64,000 nt of DNA, taken from contig NZ_JAMXLB010000001.1 in the NCBI RefSeq assembly GCF_024054195.1, positions 1,853,624 to 1,917,623 of the forward strand, read 5' to 3'. The stretch is from Flavobacterium sp. NRK F7 (lineage in GTDB: Bacteria; Bacteroidota; Bacteroidia; Flavobacteriales; Flavobacteriaceae). Position numbers and translations under genes: made by a program. The notes under the pieces were generated by a model. That model worked only from the letters and a program-made list of their open reading frames with translations. It had not been told where the DNA came from and did no database searches. Shown here piece by piece: positions 41,738 through 49,936 of the stretch (position 1 is the stretch's first letter; every line of letters starts with the position of its first letter).

Positions 41738-42478
41738 TTATTTATACCAATTAATTTCTAATGCATAAGCATTTTTATTCTCTTTTGAAATACTGTATAT
41801 TGAGGTATTGGTATTGATTTCTTTTTGAATCACCGCTACATCATCCCAATTTAATTCTTTAATAAAATTAATGTCTAAGGTTGCAATTTCTTGATTGAGT
41901 AATCTTGTTGGGTCTTCAAAATCGAGACACCACTCCATATATTTTACATTATTCACATGGTTTACGACATCTAAATCAGATAAAACTACCTTTCGATTCG
42001 CTAGTGTTGTTACATTTGTACTAATGTCAATTTTTTTAGTAGAAGCCAACGAAGCATCTATTTCAAATTTTTGAAAATGATCGTGGGGTAATGCCAAAGC
42101 TTCAGGTCTTCTCGTTTTTGTGTTAATTACCGCCCAAAAAGTTTCACAACCCACTATTTTTTCATCATTTAAGTACATTTCTAAGCAACGAACCGAACGT
42201 GAGTTCTCTAACGTTTTCACCCAAGTTTTTATAGTAACGATATCGCGCCATTTGGGAAGTTTTTTGATCTCCAAACGCATTCTACTCATTACCCAAGCTT
42301 GATGAAAGGCTTGCATATCGGTAAAACTAATACCGCCTAAATCCGCATGACGACCAGCAGTTAATTGAAGTAAATTGCACAAATCGGTATATTTTAAATA
42401 CCCATTAGGATAACAATGCAAAAATGTAATTTCTTGTTGTTGTTCTAAAATAGAGGTAATGTTGGATGAAATAGGCAT
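41738..42478 (-). CDS. Acyl-ACP thioesterase (FatA-like)
   Basis: A 246-residue double-hotdog enzyme that hydrolyses acyl-ACP to free fatty acid. The N-terminal hotdog contains LQLTAGRHADLGG and MSRMRLEI; the C-terminal hotdog begins near residue 165 with LSDLDVVNHVNNVKYMEW, matching the catalytic NxHVNN element of plant FatA/FatB. Length is right for bacterial members. It starts directly after the miaA stop codon, zero bases apart, so the two are cotranscribed. Confidence 0.9.
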   Translation of the reverse strand: MPISSNITSILEQQQEITFLHCYPNGYLKYTDLCNLLQLTAGRHADLGGISFTDMQAFHQAWVMSRMRLEIKKLPKWRDIVTIKTWVKTLENSRSVRCLEMYLNDEKIVGCETFWAVINTKTRRPEALALPHDHFQKFEIDASLASTKKIDISTNVTTLANRKVVLSDLDVVNHVNNVKYMEWCLDFEDPTRLLNQEIATLDINFIKELNWDDVAVIQKEINTNTSIYSISKENKNAYALEINWYK

Positions 42479-43396
42479 TTATAGTTGTAATTTTATGTAA
42501 TTAATAATTTCCTGAACATTGGTTTGGTATGGAAACCATTTGGCATTTTCGGTTCGTTTAAACCACGTAATTTGCCTTTTAGCAAAACGACGTGTATTTT
42601 TCTTGATTTCTTCAATGGCAAATTCCAAAGTTGTTTTTTTATCAAAATAATCAAATAATTCACGATATCCAACCGTTTGCAACGCATTTAAGTTTTTATA
42701 GGGTATCAATTGCTGTACTTCTTCTAATAATCCTTCTTTTACCATTAAATCAACTCGTGTATTGATACGTTCATACATCACCGCTCTGTCTGCTTCTAAA
42801 CCAATGATAATAGGCGTAAAGTTTCTTGTATTTTTTCTTTTACCAATAAAACTCGAATAAGGTTGGCCACTTCCTAGACAAACTTCAACAAAACGCTTCA
42901 TTCGTTGTGGATTTTGTAAAGTTTGCGGATTTTCAATTAACAATGTATTGTAATAAGCAGGATCTAAGGTTTGTAATTGCTCTTGTAAATAGGAAATACC
43001 ATTTACATCATACTTCGCATTAATTTGGTCACGAACTGAAGTTTCAATGTCTGGAAAAGCATCAAAGCCTTTTAAAACAGCATCTACATACAAACCCGAA
43101 CCACCAACCATAATTTGGATAGGATTTTTTTGAAAAAGAGTATCTAATTTTGCTAAAGCTTCTTCTTCAAAGTCACCCACAGAATAGGCTTCTAGTATGC
43201 TTTTATTTTGTATGAAATGATGTGAGGCAGCTGTTAATTCTTCATTATTTGGAACGGCTGTGCCAATGCTCATTTCTTTAAAAAACTGACGGCTATCACA
43301 AGAAAGAATATCACAATTAAAATAGCACGCTAATTGAATGCTTAAAGCTGTTTTTCCAATGGCTGTGGGGCCTATGATTGTAATGAGGTAGTTCAA
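42479..43396 (-). CDS. miaA: tRNA dimethylallyltransferase
   Basis: A 305-residue enzyme that adds a dimethylallyl group to N6 of A37 in tRNAs reading UNN codons. The P-loop GPTAIGKTALS is at residues 9-19, followed by SCDSRQFFKEMSIGTA, VGGSGLYVDAVLKG and the tRNA-contacting NPQRMKRFVEV. The C-terminal NTRRFAKRQITWFKR is typical. Length is normal. It is followed without gap by the thioesterase gene; tsaC and miaA in this window both modify A37 but lie far apart. Confidence 0.95.
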   Translation of the reverse strand: MNYLITIIGPTAIGKTALSIQLACYFNCDILSCDSRQFFKEMSIGTAVPNNEELTAASHHFIQNKSILEAYSVGDFEEEALAKLDTLFQKNPIQIMVGGSGLYVDAVLKGFDAFPDIETSVRDQINAKYDVNGISYLQEQLQTLDPAYYNTLLIENPQTLQNPQRMKRFVEVCLGSGQPYSSFIGKRKNTRNFTPIIIGLEADRAVMYERINTRVDLMVKEGLLEEVQQLIPYKNLNALQTVGYRELFDYFDKKTTLEFAIEEIKKNTRRFAKRQITWFKRTENAKWFPYQTNVQEIINYIKLQL

Positions 43397-43405
43397 TGTT
43401 GAAAT

Positions 43406-43750
43406 TTATTTATTCAAATTTTTAATTCTATTTTGATACTCTGTAAGACACTCTTTAAAAATAGGGATTAGTATTTTTATTTGTTCTTCTGTCTCCATTT
43501 TACTAATTCGTAAATATTCATCTAGAGAAATACTGTCCCTGATTTTTTTCATGGAGCAACTACAATACTCTTTAGTCAAAATGGGGTATTCAATAGCCAT
43601 ATTTTTTGAGTCAATCATACATTTCTCAATTAGGATTTTTTCACTATTAGCAGTCCAATTTTTCGATTGCTTCTTATTTATAATATAATTGATAACATTA
43701 TAGCCAGAAAAAATAATTATAAGTGTGATTATCCAGTGTTTCAGTTTCAT
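43406..43750 (-). CDS. Small signal-anchored protein with conserved cysteines
   Basis: A 114-residue protein with an N-terminal hydrophobic segment (about 6-25) acting as signal or anchor. The rest is a small helical domain with cysteines in LIEKCMID, EYCSCSMKKI and IFKECLTEY, a spacing that suggests two disulfides. The CxC...K core recalls a motif also seen in the TPR protein of this window (NACECID). Function unknown. It lies nine bases before miaA on the same strand. Confidence 0.55.
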   Translation of the reverse strand: MKLKHWIITLIIIFSGYNVINYIINKKQSKNWTANSEKILIEKCMIDSKNMAIEYPILTKEYCSCSMKKIRDSISLDEYLRISKMETEEQIKILIPIFKECLTEYQNRIKNLNK

Positions 43751-43829
43751 GTTTGCATATTTCTATTACATTTGTTTTTAGCCCTGATGGCAATGACAGA
43801 TATAGTGTACAGCAGGAAATAGCTCCCAA

Positions 43830-44666
43830 TTAATCATCCAATAAATTATTGCCACATTGGTGACAAAATTTGGCGTTTTCTTGATGTCCTTCTGCACCAC
43901 AATCGGCACAAGGGTTTTTGTCTATAATGGCTAATTTTTGATCGGTTTTGGCTAATTCTGCTGAAACAATTCCTGTTGGTACCGCAATCACACCATATCC
44001 TAAAATCATGACTAAAGAAGCCAAAAATTGCCCTAACGGTGTTACAGGAGAAATATCTCCATAACCTACTGTTGTTAAGGTTACTATGGTCCAATAAATA
44101 CTTGTGGGTATACTGGTAAAACCATTTTCTCTACCTTCTACTACATACATAATAGAACCAATAAGTACCGTACTGATTAAAACAAAATAGATAAATACCA
44201 AAATTTTACCTTTGCTGGCTAATAAAGCGTCTTTTAATTGTTGAGATTGACCCGTAAATTGAGGATGATTCAATACTTTGAATAATCGTAATAAACGTAG
44301 CGAACGCACAATAGACAACACTCCTGAACCCGCAAAAACTTGTGCCAAATACATGGGTAGCGTAGCAATTAAATCTATAATTCCGTAAAAACTAAAAATG
44401 TATTTTAAAGGTTTGTTAATAGATATGATGCGTAAAAAATATTCTATGGTGAAAAAAATTGTAATTCCCCATTCTAATGCAATCCTGATGTCATGGTATT
44501 TAGTTTCAAAACTTTTGACTGTTTCCATCATGGTTAACAGAATGCTAAGTAAAATAACGCCTAGTAAAATGAGATCGAAGGCTTTGCCAGCTATGGTATT
44601 GGTTCCATAAATGACAATGTAGGTTTTCTTTCGAAACTGTTGAAAAACACTTCTTTCTTTACTCAT
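43830..44666 (-). CDS. Voltage-gated K+ channel-like protein with C-terminal zinc ribbon
   Basis: A 278-residue six-helix ion channel. S4 carries regularly spaced charges R121, R124, R127 and K130 (SIVRSLRLLRLFKVL). The pore loop has the selectivity filter TVGYGD at 199-204, indicating K+. The C-terminus ends in a four-cysteine zinc ribbon (C253, C256, C268, C271: CADCG and CHQCG) joined to S6 by a short linker. That cytoplasmic ribbon is unusual for Kv-like channels. The gene has a -7 box only four bases from its ATG. Confidence 0.88.
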   Translation of the reverse strand: MSKERSVFQQFRKKTYIVIYGTNTIAGKAFDLILLGVILLSILLTMMETVKSFETKYHDIRIALEWGITIFFTIEYFLRIISINKPLKYIFSFYGIIDLIATLPMYLAQVFAGSGVLSIVRSLRLLRLFKVLNHPQFTGQSQQLKDALLASKGKILVFIYFVLISTVLIGSIMYVVEGRENGFTSIPTSIYWTIVTLTTVGYGDISPVTPLGQFLASLVMILGYGVIAVPTGIVSAELAKTDQKLAIIDKNPCADCGAEGHQENAKFCHQCGNNLLDD

Positions 44667-44670
44667 GATA

Positions 44671-44678
44671 CAAATTTA
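44671..44678 (-). promoter_or_regulatory. -7 element (TAAATTTG on the minus strand), near-leaderless
   Basis: Plus-strand CAAATTTA begins four bases after the channel ATG, so transcription should start at the start codon. Confidence 0.5.
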
Positions 44679-44683
44679 AAAAA

Positions 44684-46045
44684 TTAAAAAGGAATCACTT
44701 TCATTACTTTGTGTTTTCTCAAATAGCCTTGAATGATATTCTTTGAATCGCGATTATTTTGCATTGGTATGATAATTTTCTGCAAAATTTCTAAATTGTT
44801 GATTTGGTAATTTAGATCGTAAAAGCAGTAGCCTTTTAGGTTGCCATTTTCAATGACAATAGCACTTCTTTCATCATGAGTTCTACCTCTGTCCACAATG
44901 ACCAAGTTGTTTTTAGAAAGCGTATTTTCTTCGATAAACAACTGAACCCTTTTATTATATTCTTGTGGTGTTTCTTTATTGATACAAGCTCCGTAACATT
45001 GCTTTAAGTCGTATTGAAAACAACTACTCTTAGTATCGTATAAACCGTTTATTTTTTGACAAAGGTTGTATTTTTCTGTAATTTTAAACAAATAATTTTT
45101 GCCTTCTAGTAAGGAAGTAAAAGAGGTGATTTCTTTTTTTCGACCATCTACTTTTTGAACGCTAAGTTTAATATACCCTTTCTCGTTTTTTTCAGTATAT
45201 AGAGCCCAACCAAATAGCGATTTTTTCAAAGATCTATTGTAAACGGGTTTGTTAATTTTAATTTCCTCGCTTTCTTTTAAAAGTGCAATTAATTCACTTC
45301 CAGTTTCCTCATAAGTAACAGTATAGACATCACGTTGTATCTTTTTACTTTTGTGTGTGGTTCCTGTGAAATGCTGATTGACTCTTTTTTTGATGTTTTT
45401 ACTTTTACCAATGTAAATCAGGTCGCCTTTTTCATTATGAATGTAATAAATACCTGTTTTAGAAGGAACGGCATCTACAATATCGAGTAGTTTGGGAGAT
45501 AAACCCGCTTTGATTTCGGTTTTTACAAAACTTTTTACAATTTCTTTTCCTGTGTCTTTGGAAAGTAAAAGTTTGAATAATTTTACTGTAGCCATAGCAT
45601 CACCACTTGCTCGGTGTCTATCCGCAATAGGAATACCTAAGGAACGAACCAATTTACCTAAACTATACGAAGGTTGCTCTGGAATCAGTTTTTTAGCTAA
45701 TTCTACAGTGCATAATGTTGGTTTTTTAAAGGTATACCCTAATCTTCTAAATTCGGTACTTAAAATGCGATAATCAAAAGAAGCATTATGAGCCACAATA
45801 ATACTACCTTCGGTAATTTCGATAATTCGTTTGGCTACTTCATAAAACTTTGGAGCAGAACGCAACATAGCATTATTAATACCCGTTAATTTAACCACAA
45901 AAGGTTGTATGGGTTTTTCAGGATTTACCAAGCTAATAAATTGGTCAATTACTTCATGACCATCGTATTTATAAATAGCGATTTCGGTAATACCTTCTTC
46001 ATTGTATTGCCCACCAGTTGTTTCTATGTCGAGTATTGCGTACAA
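44684..46045 (-). CDS. DnaQ-like 3'-5' exonuclease fused to UvrC-like GIY-YIG domain
   Basis: A 453-residue fusion. Residues 1-165 are a DEDDh exonuclease with D6, E8 (LDIETTG), D91 (HNASFD), H144 and D149 (HRASGD). Residues about 195-275 are a GIY-YIG nuclease domain (GIYYIHNEKG, then YIGKSKNIKKR). Further on, C329, C342, C350 and C354 are spaced x12, x7, x3, very like the Fe-S cysteine group of UvrC (CFQYDLKQCYGAC). The UvrB-binding and C-terminal nuclease parts of UvrC are absent, resembling the Cho type. A DNA-repair role is inferred. Confidence 0.88.
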   Translation of the reverse strand: MYAILDIETTGGQYNEEGITEIAIYKYDGHEVIDQFISLVNPEKPIQPFVVKLTGINNAMLRSAPKFYEVAKRIIEITEGSIIVAHNASFDYRILSTEFRRLGYTFKKPTLCTVELAKKLIPEQPSYSLGKLVRSLGIPIADRHRASGDAMATVKLFKLLLSKDTGKEIVKSFVKTEIKAGLSPKLLDIVDAVPSKTGIYYIHNEKGDLIYIGKSKNIKKRVNQHFTGTTHKSKKIQRDVYTVTYEETGSELIALLKESEEIKINKPVYNRSLKKSLFGWALYTEKNEKGYIKLSVQKVDGRKKEITSFTSLLEGKNYLFKITEKYNLCQKINGLYDTKSSCFQYDLKQCYGACINKETPQEYNKRVQLFIEENTLSKNNLVIVDRGRTHDERSAIVIENGNLKGYCFYDLNYQINNLEILQKIIIPMQNNRDSKNIIQGYLRKHKVMKVIPF

Positions 46046-46111
46046 ATTAAGTATTCAGTGTTCAGTTGTTAGTATTCAGTATTTTTAAAATTGACATATT
46101 TTCGCATTGAC

Positions 46112-46810
46112 TTATTGATAATTTCGATTTCCAAATATACTACTTCCTATTCGAACCATGGTACTCCCACAAGAAATGGCCAATTCATAATCTCCAGACA
46201 TACCCATTGAAAGAATATTCAAGTCTATAGTATCACAAGTAGCGGAGCCGAAATGTTTTTTTGTTGTATCGAAAAGAACTTTTAAATGTTGAAATTCTTT
46301 TTGAATTTGGTTTTGGTTTTCAGTAAAGGTAGCCATTCCCATTAGTCCAACAATTTTTATGTTTTTAAATGAAGGATTGTTACTCTTAGCGGCGTTGAGA
46401 AGTAGGTTGAGAATGTCATTTAATTCCGTTTCATCCAAACCAAACTTCGTTTCTTCTTCTGCAATGTGCATTTGTAATAAACACGGAATAACACGATTGT
46501 TTTTTGCCGCTTGTTTGTCAATTTCTTTCAATAGTTTTAAACTGTCAACACCATGAATCAAACTCACAAAAGGAGCCATATATTTTACTTTATTGGTTTG
46601 AACATGCCCAATCATATGCCATTCGATATCTTTTGGCATTTGCTCATACTTTTCGGTCATTTCCTGAATTTTGTTTTCACCAAAAATACGTTGGCCAGCC
46701 TCATAAGCTTCCATTATATCTGATATAGGTTTCGTTTTAGAAACCGCCACAAGTGTAACTTGTTTAGGAATCGTTTTTTTTATGTTGTTGAGATTAGTTG
46801 CTATGTTCAT
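46112..46810 (-). CDS. yggS: YggS-family pyridoxal-phosphate homeostasis protein
   Basis: A 232-residue cytosolic PLP-binding TIM barrel. The PLP lysine is K25 in LVAVSKTKP; IFGENKIQE, WHMIGHVQTNKVKY, LLQMHIAEEETKFG, GLMGMAT and SMGMSGDYELAI are all family signatures. It has no known enzymatic activity and buffers PLP. Its start overlaps the stop of the upstream membrane-protein gene by 17 bases. A short AGTATTCAGT direct repeat lies just after its stop. Confidence 0.93.
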   Translation of the reverse strand: MNIATNLNNIKKTIPKQVTLVAVSKTKPISDIMEAYEAGQRIFGENKIQEMTEKYEQMPKDIEWHMIGHVQTNKVKYMAPFVSLIHGVDSLKLLKEIDKQAAKNNRVIPCLLQMHIAEEETKFGLDETELNDILNLLLNAAKSNNPSFKNIKIVGLMGMATFTENQNQIQKEFQHLKVLFDTTKKHFGSATCDTIDLNILSMGMSGDYELAISCGSTMVRIGSSIFGNRNYQ

Positions 46811-47306
46811 TTTTAAGTTCTTGAATTAAATTATATAGATCTTTTGCTTCCTTTTTTTTCAAGAAAATGGCATTATTATCATAAAAGAAATCGATTCCAC
46901 TTCCATATTCAAATGGTTTTTTTATGGTAATGTAATCTTTTTCTATTCTATAATTTATAGAATAAATATTAAAGGGATGTTTCTCTAGTTTTATATAATC
47001 AAAATTTACAATTATTTTATTTTTAAAACATTGAATTTCTATTTTATCTTTTTTTAGAGTGATTGTGGTAAATTTTCTATAAAAAAAATCTATAAAAAAT
47101 CGAATGAAACAATAGGTAATCATGAAGTAACCTAAGCCGATTTTATAATAATAGAACATAGTACTTTCATGTTGTTTTTCAGTTTTTAAGCAAAGATGAT
47201 ATATGAAAAAACTCAATAAAGTTCCTACAAACACCAATCCAAAATCAATGTTTCTAAAAATAAATCCTTGAAACGGTTTTCCTTGCCATATTATTTCATT
47301 ATTCAT
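46794..47306 (-). CDS. Two-helix membrane protein, unknown function
   Basis: A 170-residue protein. Two helices (about 20-38 and 50-72) form a hairpin, followed by a soluble, mainly beta domain (about 78-170, with ITLKKDKIEIQCFKNKIIV) that looks like a PH-type fold but cannot be assigned firmly. The C-terminal helix KEAKDLYNLIQELKNE overlaps the yggS start by 17 bases. It is preceded by DUF1015 with a 38-base gap. No partner is evident. Confidence 0.55.
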   Translation of the reverse strand: MNNEIIWQGKPFQGFIFRNIDFGLVFVGTLLSFFIYHLCLKTEKQHESTMFYYYKIGLGYFMITYCFIRFFIDFFYRKFTTITLKKDKIEIQCFKNKIIVNFDYIKLEKHPFNIYSINYRIEKDYITIKKPFEYGSGIDFFYDNNAIFLKKKEAKDLYNLIQELKNEHSN

Positions 47307-47344
47307 TACAAAGAAATTAAAAATAAATTAGTTCTCAATCTTAC

Positions 47345-48571
47345 TTACAATTCATAAACAATCAAACCACTTCTAAATTTAGGTTCGATATAGGTGCTTT
47401 TTGGAGGCATAATTAAATTATGATCGGCCAATGTTTTTATCTCTGAAATATCAGAAGGGTAGAGCATAAATCCAACTTCAAAATCTCCTTCATCAATGAC
47501 TTGTTTAATTGTGGTTATCGATTGTTTCCCTGGAATGTATTCAATGCGTTCGTCATTACGTAAATCTCCAATTCCTAAAATAGGATGTAAAACCGTATTG
47601 TATAAAATTTGAGCATCTAAAGTATTCAAAATCGAATTTTCTGTGTTTTCATTTATAGGATGTTTATAGAATAAAGCATAAAAATTACCATCTAAATACA
47701 TACCAAATTCAAATTTATTTTCTGGTTTCCAAAGTTCTTGTTCTTTTGGCTTTACAATAAAATATTCTTCCAATAAAGTGAGAAAATTTGCTTTGGAATG
47801 TCCATTTAAATCTCTAATAATTCGATTGAATTCATAAATTTTAACATTGCTTTCGGCAATTAAAAAACTCATAAAATATTCTAAATGAGGATTGCCTAAT
47901 TTTTTATCCTGCTCGTAAAGCATTTCAGCTGAAGCGGAGCGATGATGTCCATCAGCTATATATAGATTAGGTATATTCTCAAAATAGTCTTGTAGCCAAT
48001 CGATATCACTTTGGGTATCTATTTTCCAAAGCGTATGCTTTTCTTTAGTAGTGGTAGTAAAAGCATAAATGGGTTCACTTTGTTTCTTTAATAACAACCA
48101 AGTATTAATTTCCACACTATCAGGGTAGGTAATTAAGACAGGTTCTGTATTAAACTGGGTTTGATGTAAATAATCTTTGAATAATTCCACGCGATATTGT
48201 AACGTATCTTCGTGTTTTTTAATTATATCTTTTTGATAATCTTCAACTGAAGTTCCTGCAATTATACCTGTAAAAGTCTGATTTTTCGTTTGAATTTCAT
48301 AAACATAAAAAACCGCTTTTTCTTCTTGAATAAAGATGCCTTCGCTTTTAAAATCCTTGTATTTTAGAGCTACTCCTTTAAAGCGTTTGTCCCAACTTAT
48401 TTTCTGCGAATGCGCATAAGCAGGATTAATTACATGCAAAAATGAATACGGATTGAAGTTAAGCCATGCGGCTAACTCGGCCGGACTATAATCGTCATAA
48501 TTTCTGCAGGTAACCAAACCAATTTTATCGGGTGCTGGTCTAACCGCTTTAAAAGGAATTATTTTACTCAT
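47345..48571 (-). CDS. DUF1015 family protein
   Basis: A 408-residue soluble protein. The start MSKIIPFKAVRPAPDKIGLV and YDDYSP, PYSFLHVI, then NLYIADGHHRSASAEMLYE (with the conserved GHHR) are DUF1015 features. The family is linked by genome context to 3-phosphoserine/serine metabolism in some bacteria, but the biochemical role is unknown to me. A TTG at 48589 is in frame; the ATG at 48571 fits the family start and leaves the preceding hairpin intact. Confidence 0.85.
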   Translation of the reverse strand: MSKIIPFKAVRPAPDKIGLVTCRNYDDYSPAELAAWLNFNPYSFLHVINPAYAHSQKISWDKRFKGVALKYKDFKSEGIFIQEEKAVFYVYEIQTKNQTFTGIIAGTSVEDYQKDIIKKHEDTLQYRVELFKDYLHQTQFNTEPVLITYPDSVEINTWLLLKKQSEPIYAFTTTTKEKHTLWKIDTQSDIDWLQDYFENIPNLYIADGHHRSASAEMLYEQDKKLGNPHLEYFMSFLIAESNVKIYEFNRIIRDLNGHSKANFLTLLEEYFIVKPKEQELWKPENKFEFGMYLDGNFYALFYKHPINENTENSILNTLDAQILYNTVLHPILGIGDLRNDERIEYIPGKQSITTIKQVIDEGDFEVGFMLYPSDISEIKTLADHNLIMPPKSTYIEPKFRSGLIVYEL

Positions 48572-48585
48572 AATGTAGTTAAAAA

Positions 48586-48627
48586 TCAAAAGTCTAAAAG
48601 TTGAGAATGTAACTTTTAGACTTTTGA
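48586..48627 (-). terminator. Long perfect hairpin after the 3-hydroxyacyl-CoA dehydrogenase gene
   Basis: A 17-bp perfect stem (TCAAAAGTCTAAAAGTT with its complement, 48586-48602 and 48611-48627) and eight-base loop. On the minus strand it runs into a T-rich tract before DUF1015. Confidence 0.8.
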
Positions 48628-48636
48628 CATTAGTCT

Positions 48637-49530
48637 TTACGACTTCATAAATTGTTTTGAAACTTTTTCTGCTTTTTTAACTTCAGCATAATCGTAGAAA
48701 CCTTCTCCAGATTTCACACCTAATTTTCCCGCCATCACCATATTTACCAATAAAGGACAAGGTGCGTATTTTGGGTTTTTAAAGCCATCATACATAACGT
48801 TTAAAATAGAAAGACAAACATCTAACCCAATAAAATCGGCTAACTGTAAAGGACCCATCGGATGTGCCATTCCTAATTTCATTACGGTATCAATTTCTGC
48901 TACACCAGCAACACCATTGTATAAAGTTTCGATAGCCTCATTAATCATTGGCATTAAGATACGATTGGCAACAAAACCTGGATAATCATTTACTTCTGTT
49001 GGTGTTTTTCCTAATTTTTCAGATAAGTTCATGATGATTTTAGTCACTTCATCAGAAGTGTTGTATCCTCTGATAATTTCAACCAATTTCATGATAGGCA
49101 CTGGATTCATAAAATGCATTCCGATCACACGTTCAGGATGTACAACTTGTGCCGCAATTTGTGTAATAGAAATGGAAGAAGTATTGGTTGCTAAAATCAC
49201 ATTATGGTCACAAATGTCACTTAACTGTTTGAAGATTTTTAATTTTAAATCTACATTTTCAGTAGCTGCTTCAACCACTAAATCACAACCCACAACACCA
49301 TCTTTCGTATCGGTGTAAGTAATGATATTGCTTATTGTTTTAATTTTATCTTCTTCTGTAATGCTACCTTTGGCTACCATTCGATCTAAATTTTTAGCGA
49401 TTGTGGTCATGCCTCTTTCAATTGCGGCTTCTGATATATCGATTAATTTTACGGTAAATCCGGATTGTGCAAAAGTATGAGCAATTCCGTTGCCCATAGT
49501 TCCTGCACCTATTACTGCTATTTGTTTCAT
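48637..49530 (-). CDS. 3-hydroxybutyryl-CoA dehydrogenase-type enzyme
   Basis: A 297-residue NAD(P)-dependent dehydrogenase that interconverts 3-hydroxyacyl-CoA and 3-oxoacyl-CoA. The Rossmann motif IGAGTMGNGIAHTFA starts at residue 7; catalytic GMHFMNPVPIM supplies the histidine, and NDYPGFVANRILMP and HPMGPLQLADFIGLDV are typical. Length matches short-chain stand-alone enzymes (PaaH/Hbd) rather than the fused FadB. It is last in a run with a small membrane protein and the Gfo/Idh/MocA oxidoreductase. Confidence 0.92.
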   Translation of the reverse strand: MKQIAVIGAGTMGNGIAHTFAQSGFTVKLIDISEAAIERGMTTIAKNLDRMVAKGSITEEDKIKTISNIITYTDTKDGVVGCDLVVEAATENVDLKLKIFKQLSDICDHNVILATNTSSISITQIAAQVVHPERVIGMHFMNPVPIMKLVEIIRGYNTSDEVTKIIMNLSEKLGKTPTEVNDYPGFVANRILMPMINEAIETLYNGVAGVAEIDTVMKLGMAHPMGPLQLADFIGLDVCLSILNVMYDGFKNPKYAPCPLLVNMVMAGKLGVKSGEGFYDYAEVKKAEKVSKQFMKS

Positions 49531-49534
49531 TATA

Positions 49535-49936
49535 TTAATTGAGTTTTGTTTTATTAGTATATATTAAAAATGAGGTTAGGCCAGGAATTAACACCATGAA
49601 AAGTTCTAAAAACTTAGATTCTATTATAAGTTGAATGGCCAAGCCTAATAAAAAAAGTAGACTTATGATTTCAAAAAATAGTACTATTGAATTAACGATC
49701 ATTTTAGCTTTTATGGATAGCTGATTTTTAACTTTTCTTACAAAAAATTGGATACTCATGAATGTTACAATTATTCCAAAACCTAAGCTACCTAAAATAA
49801 AAAGGTTTCTTTCATTACTGTCTTTATTAAATATAACTTGAATGAAAAAATAAATTACAACAAATAAAAAACATAGAATAAAAAAAGGTTTGATTCTTTT
49901 TGATAGTAAAAATAAGAGAAAATCTTTTCTATTCAT
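49535..49936 (-). CDS. Four-helix membrane protein, unknown function
   Basis: A 133-residue, very hydrophobic protein with about four helices (16-33, 45-62, 80-100, 106-125) and basic connecting loops. I recognise no family. It overlaps the oxidoreductase stop by one base and ends four bases before the dehydrogenase ATG, so it sits in the middle of their operon. AT content resembles its neighbours. Confidence 0.5.
   Translation of the reverse strand: MNRKDFLLFLLSKRIKPFFILCFLFVVIYFFIQVIFNKDSNERNLFILGSLGFGIIVTFMSIQFFVRKVKNQLSIKAKMIVNSIVLFFEIISLLFLLGLAIQLIIESKFLELFMVLIPGLTSFLIYTNKTKLN

Noticed and set aside
43767..43774. Exact TACATTTG box on the plus strand
   Set aside because: All genes around it run on the minus strand and no plus-strand ORF or RNA follows; likely a chance match in AT-rich sequence.
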